NCBI GenBank assembly: GCA_934047225.1
Contig: OW203992.1
Coordinates: forward strand, 12,885,501-12,949,500
Origin: Ypsolopha sequella
Lineage: Eukaryota > Arthropoda > Insecta > Lepidoptera > Ypsolophidae
Reading direction: 5' to 3'
DNA length: 64,000 nt
Position numbers and translations under genes: made by a program. Position 1 is the stretch's first letter. Every line of letters begins with the position of its first letter. Positions 60,376 through 64,000 of this stretch are shown here, one piece after another. The notes under the pieces were generated by a model that made no database searches, was not told the DNA's origin, and saw only the letters and a list, made by a program, of their open reading frames with translations.

Positions 60376-60872
60376 ATCGAACTTTCCGGGCCCCGTTGCG
60401 GAATGACTATCAGGTCAGTTTGAAATATCGTATTGAAATTTCATTTATTGCAAAATTAGGTTCTGTTTGACGTTTATCTTCATTTCATGCTGAATTAGTT
60501 AGGTTCTTTTTGACGTCCTTAGTTTGTCTTTAGTATCGAAATTCCCTGCGTTCCGATTCACGACATAATCGATTATATCGCGTCTGACACTCTTTTTTCG
60601 CAAAATGATACTGGCCACAAATAAAAGTCGCCGGGCGAAGCCTGAAAAAAAAAGGTGAAAACCGCGCCGTGCTTTGCTAAGTCATAAAATACATTAAATT
60701 TGAAAGGAACAATTAAATATTTAAATACATAAATCAGGTAGTAGAAAAAGTATCGTTCGCAACGAGTAAAAAATGGGTTTTCTTACCCTCAGAATGTAAG
60801 CTTTCTTAAACTAGCTTCATTCCTCTGGTAAGAAAATCCGCCATTTTATACTCGTCACGAAATATACTATTT
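60376..60872 (-). repeat. 0.5-kb interspersed repeat, copy 2 (inverted relative to 17688-18215)
   Basis: Starts gaactttccgggccccgttg cggaatga and ends cgccattttatactcgtcac gaaatatactat, the reverse complement of copy 1 over almost its whole length with about 5-10 percent visible differences. Confidence 0.75.
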
Positions 60873-61354
60873 AAGGGGCTCCACAATGCTAAACATCAGT
60901 TCCGACAATGAAGAGGGTAAAAATAAAAAATAAATGGCGTGTTTTTTGACTCAAGACAATCATTAATTACACTTTATAAATAAACATTTTATTTTATAAA
61001 TTTTAATCTTCTTTAATTGTAATACTTTTAAAAACGGATAAATTTCACGAAAAAAACGATTCCGTTTCCAAATTTCAAAACCGATTGAAACGAAACCAAC
61101 ACACAGACACTTACTACAAAAAACATCTTTATTACATGAAGAAATTATAATGTCGCCGCGATTTCAGTGCGGCATCTGATTAGAGCAGGATAGGTAGGAC
61201 TCACTGTTAGCATTAAGCAGCCCCTTAATAAGCTAGGACCGTGACAGCGTTAGTTTTTTTTTGTATGTTTTCTTAGGGTCTGTAGTTAAATCTGTAGCTA
61301 AATATTTTGGTGACTATACTCATATATTCGCGTTATAGGTTCTTTATAGCAAAT
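60873..61354. other. AT-rich intron sequence
   Basis: No gene or clear repeat end. 60930-61030 resembles 19960-20060 in reverse-like fashion (gagtcaaaaacaagcc / ttgactcaagacaatcatta). Confidence 0.35.
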
Positions 61355-61355
61355 A

Positions 61356-61515
61356 GCTTTTGCCCGCGGCTTCGCCCGCGCTGATTTCGTTTGCATTTTC
61401 CCGAGATAAAAAGTGACTATCCGGCCCATAAACCATCTCTATGTAAAAATTAAGTCGATCCGTTGCTCCGTTGCTGTGTGAAAGAAGGATAAAGCAACAA
61501 ATTGCCCATCTTTCT
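61356..61515 (-). repeat. widespread retroelement tail (GCCCGCGGCTTCGCCCGCG)
   Basis: gcccgcggcttcgcccgcgc tg, then gtgactatccggcccataaa ccatctctatgtaaaaatta, gtcgatccgttgctccgttg ctgtgtgaaagaagg. I recognise this as a dispersed lepidopteran repeat. Orientation is inferred. Confidence 0.55.
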
Positions 61516-61659
61516 GAAACTTGACATACTTCATACAGTATCACTTAACAATAATATTTGGCCTTGTCCGTGTAGATCACGCAATAATTTAGGATGACGA
61601 TGGACTAAATAAATGACCGATGACTGATGACTGATGCATAAAATTTTATTTGTGCCCCT

Positions 61660-61880
61660 AGCGTTGCCATCCGTCCGGATAAAGCCGGACAGTTTTAGGC
61701 TTTCTGACCTCTTGTCCGGCCAAGTTTGACTGCGTCCGGCCCGTCCGGCTCTTGTTAGGCTTTAATGTCTATCGTTCCGTCACTTCAGTCGGAAACGAGC
61801 GAGCGAGACGAGGCTCGCTGACTCGCCAAGGCACGCTGGTTCACATACTACCTAAATATTTTATATTACTACCCGCGGCT
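61660..61880. repeat. CCGTCCGG-rich interspersed repeat
   Basis: Dense tandem-like CCGTCCGGA / TGTCCGGCC motifs (61663-61750) followed by gagacgaggctcgctgactc gcc. No coding frame. Confidence 0.4.
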
Positions 61881-62485
61881 GCGTCACCCCCGCACCGCAC
61901 ACACCTTTGAATTTTTTGTCAAAAATCCCTTTTTTAGCCTTGGAACTTTCCCCAGTCAAATTATTATAGGAAGCCTAAATTTAATTACGCGTTTTTCATG
62001 GAAAGGGTAATTGAACTTTGTTACTGATCACTTACAAAGTCTCCAGTATGAATTTGGCTATACTAACCAAAAGTCGCCTTATATTTATGTCGGAGATAAA
62101 TTTTTAAAACCATGAAATTATCATTTCACTAGTTTAGGTTAGGTTATTTTATAAAAAAACCTAACAAATCATACAATGAAATTATAATTTCACGGCTCTT
62201 ACAATTAACCTGCGACATATACAACAGATATAACGGTTTTTGTAAACTATTGCCCCTTTTTTGTACAAACTTGTGTACAAAATAAATTAATTAATAATTA
62301 TATGTAGAGAAAACTTGCTAGGAGTTTTCCATGAATTAATTTATAAGCTAAAGGCACATTCATCTACGTGTACGAAAAGAACAGCTGCGTCGAAGGTTAG
62401 TAAAGACAGCTGTGTGTTCACACTAGTTTTCCAATCAATCGATAGTCTTAAAGGATAAAAACACTTCGTTTCTCATATTCTCCAG
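61881..62485. other. end of the large intron
   Basis: 62035-62090 resembles one end of the palindromic MITE at 29596-29880. The rest is AT-rich and ends in the acceptor tract before 62486. Confidence 0.5.
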
Positions 62486-62585
62486 ATCGGCCGTCTCACA
62501 TCGAAGGAAGGTACAAGAAATACTCCACGACATCCTCAATATATTCCAAGAAAGCTTTGTCCCAACAGAGCGAACACGTTGAAAG
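62486..62585 (+). CDS. SLC9B-type Na+/H+ antiporter, exon ahead of the cysteine-rich segment
   Basis: The pyrimidine-rich acceptor tctcatattctccag precedes 62486, and the donor AAAG|gtgagt follows 62585. Only the frame that leaves AT as the last two bases of a split codon continues correctly into the next exon. It reads RPSHIEGRYKKYSTTSSIYS and then KKALSQQSEHVE plus AG|, a basic, Ser-rich cytoplasmic stretch. The frame is fixed by the clean phase-2 join to 62834. The strong acceptor needs a phase-1 donor, which neither first exon offers. A second AG at 62509-62510 would start the exon at 62511 in the phase both first exons supply, but its pyrimidine tract is poor. The 3' boundary and frame are solid; the 5' boundary is unresolved. 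Confidence 0.8.
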
Positions 62586-62833
62586 GTGAGTCATTCACGA
62601 CAATAATATTTCAGCTGATATAAAGACATTGGAATCACTTATAAAAATGGTTTAAACATTTTTATAATTGGCAACGACAGACGTTTATAAGAATTGGGAA
62701 GTAGAAGACGAATGAAAATTTTATTAAATGTTTGTACGAGTATACTAAAAGATAATTTCAATACAAATAAAAGTGTCTATTACGTAATATTATTTATTAT
62801 TAGCTACATGTGTTATGTATGTGTGACATGCAG

Positions 62834-62982
62834 GTCTTGGTGGTACGCGTGTTGCACAAAGTGTCATCAAGACGACGGCGGGATTCCATCCTGGGAACCA
62901 CCGAACTGGCAGAAAGTATGCCCGTACCCACTCTGCCCTTCATACAGACAATTTGCTCAGACTCTATCAGTATTCATTATTG
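62834..62982 (+). CDS. SLC9B-type Na+/H+ antiporter, cysteine-rich segment and start of TM1
   Basis: Acceptor acatgcag|GTCTTGG, donor TTATTG|gtaagt. It enters in phase 2 and leaves in phase 1. The peptide reads SWWYACCTKCHQDDGGIPSW, then a Trp/Pro-rich stretch with CPYPLCPSYRQFAQ, then the hydrophobic LSVFIIG. The CxxC and CPYPxCP cysteines just before the first helix fit my recollection of insect NHA proteins; human NHA2 also has a CPP-containing segment at this place. The exon lies about 250 bp after the previous one. The peptide composition and both splice sites make this a secure coding exon. Confidence 0.88.
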
Positions 62983-63654
62983 GTAAGTAACTTCCTTGGT
63001 TTTATTGGCTTCGGCTTAGATGGTTGAAATCGTTATACGAGTTCATTCGGTATTTGTGCATTCTTAACTTGCTATTGTTCTGCTTATGGTCATAACGTCA
63101 TAACTTAAGCGGTGTCACCTGGAATGAGTTCGGTTGAGAAATTTCTGTCTGCCATTTTATGTAGAAAGACAAATATTCTGTGAAAAGGTTCCTCAGCTCT
63201 GTCTGCAGACTGCAGTAGGTATGAAAACTATCGGGCTGAAAGTTGGCTTGCAGGTTTGCAGGTTGCATTTTACATGATGTCTCATTATTTAAATAGGTAC
63301 ATATAGTATATATGATTTAACTTGACTTTTTTGTACAGACACTTTGTATTTGTTTAATTTTTCTACTTATCCGTTCGTGATAAAGTCAAAAATAGCTGGG
63401 CTGGTTGATCTATGGCTTCTACGAATAAGTGCACAGATATATTTGGAACCCGGAAAAGGCACGGAACATTTTCGATGACTTCACATTATAAAAATTCATA
63501 TCAAGTGCTAGATGACGCGTCTTTAGAAGCAGATCATAATCTGCATTGATGGAACCCATATTGTGTTTGTGTACGACAATACTTACCAGACTCCTTGTTT
63601 GCACTGTCAGTCAATTTCTTTAAATAAACAATAGATAATGGTATGATCTACCAG
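62983..63654 (+). other. antiporter intron (672 bp)
   Basis: AT-rich sequence between two well-defined exons, with gtaagt at the start and ctaccag at the end. No repeat or RNA structure recognised. Confidence 0.8.
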
Positions 63655-63886
63655 GAATACTGGTCTGGGTGACGATATGGGTGATGCTGGGCAGCACGGC
63701 GGCGCCCGGCGGCCAGCTGTTTATGCTAGCTGTACTCACGATCGCAGCCCACTTCGGCGGCTGGCTCATGGTCAAGATTACCACGCTACCCGCGCTGATA
63801 GGCATGCTCATAGTCGGCATAGTCATGAAGAATGTTGGCTTCGTCGACTTTGACGAGTCCTACCAGCATGTCGCTTCTGTTATCAG
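63655..63886 (+). CDS. SLC9B-type Na+/H+ antiporter (NHA1/NHA2), exon with TM1-TM3
   Basis: Acceptor gatctaccag|GAATACT, donor ATCAG|gtaaga. The frame is open throughout (phase 1 in, phase 2 out). It completes the first hydrophobic helix (ILVWVTIWVML), then has GSTAAPGGQLF, a second helix (MLAVLTIAAHFGGWLMVKI), and LPALIGMLIVGIVMKNVGF as the third, ending FDESYQHVASVIR. The order W..x..GS..PGG.LF...I.GG.L...LP.L.GML..G...+N is the N-terminal membrane signature of SLC9B/NHA exchangers, which trade H+ against Na+, K+ or Li+ across epithelial or organelle membranes. The catalytic Asp pair and later helices lie beyond the window, so this is the N-terminal third only. Whether it is NHA1 or NHA2 cannot be told from this part. 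Confidence 0.9.
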
Positions 63887-64000
63887 GTAAGAGTATGTCT
63901 GAATTATGCACGCAGAGTACGGACGACTTAAGAGTCGATTCTTCGAATTTGTAACAAAATAAATATAAATAATTATAACGCCCAAAATACAACCTTTAGC
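63887..64000 (+). other. start of next intron with a truncated TIR repeat
   Basis: The intron begins gtaaga. From about 63920 to the window edge the sequence matches the end of the palindromic element at 24009-24358 (acaaat, then taaataattataacg.ccaaaatacaacctt), so a member of that MITE family begins here and is cut by the window. Confidence 0.6.

Noticed and set aside
1..64000. CRISPR arrays, prokaryotic operons or integrated viral genes
   Set aside because: No regularly spaced direct repeats with unique spacers, no ribosome-binding-site/operon structure, and no recognisable viral structural or replication genes were seen on either strand.

Overview
This is a window of AT-rich animal nuclear DNA, almost certainly lepidopteran (moth or butterfly). 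It has spliced exons with consensus GT/AG sites and a very large, transposon-filled intron. It also carries repeat families I associate with Lepidoptera: GGTTCCGTA-type repeats with GTCCGTCCGT tracts, elements with CGACTTCAAAAAAGGAGGAGG ends, and tails with GCCCGCGGCTTCGCCCGCG. No prokaryotic operon, rRNA or complete tRNA gene was seen.

The one host gene I can support lies on the + strand. It is a cation/proton antiporter of the SLC9B (NHA1/NHA2, NhaB-type CPA2) family, and its 3' part lies beyond the window. A coding first exon is at 22653-22879. A second candidate first exon, with its own TATA-like promoter and two short upstream ORFs, is at 37429-37517. The conserved body begins with exons at 62486-62585, 62834-62982 and 63655-63886, which join in frame and encode the cysteine-rich pre-membrane segment and the first three membrane helices. 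Both candidate first exons end in phase 2, but the strong acceptor at 62486 needs a phase-1 donor. Either a weaker acceptor at 62511 is used or an internal exon has been missed.

Layout: 1-22.2 kb is intergenic and repeat-rich, with a GC-rich patch at 2.04-2.28 kb. At 22.2-22.9 kb are a putative promoter or 5' UTR and the first exon. From 22.9 to 62.5 kb is a ~39.6 kb intron holding a decayed Penelope-like retroelement (25.7-27.3 kb), LINE fragments (24.9-25.3, 28.2-28.4, 43.3-44.6 and 45.9-46.3 kb), a Harbinger element with a nested palindrome (30.6-31.75 kb), the alternative first exon (37.4 kb), a 3.5 kb fold-back structure with a dead CXC-domain gene (48.4-51.9 kb), a hAT-type MITE with a perfect 8-bp target duplication (54.3 kb) and many TIR/MITE families. 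From 62.5 to 64 kb are the antiporter body exons.

Most of the window is therefore mobile DNA in several layers. In at least two places the insertion order can be read directly from target-site duplications: a LINE inside a GGTTCC repeat inside a TIR element at 2.8-5.1 kb, and a palindromic tRNA-like element inside Harbinger at 30.6-31.7 kb.
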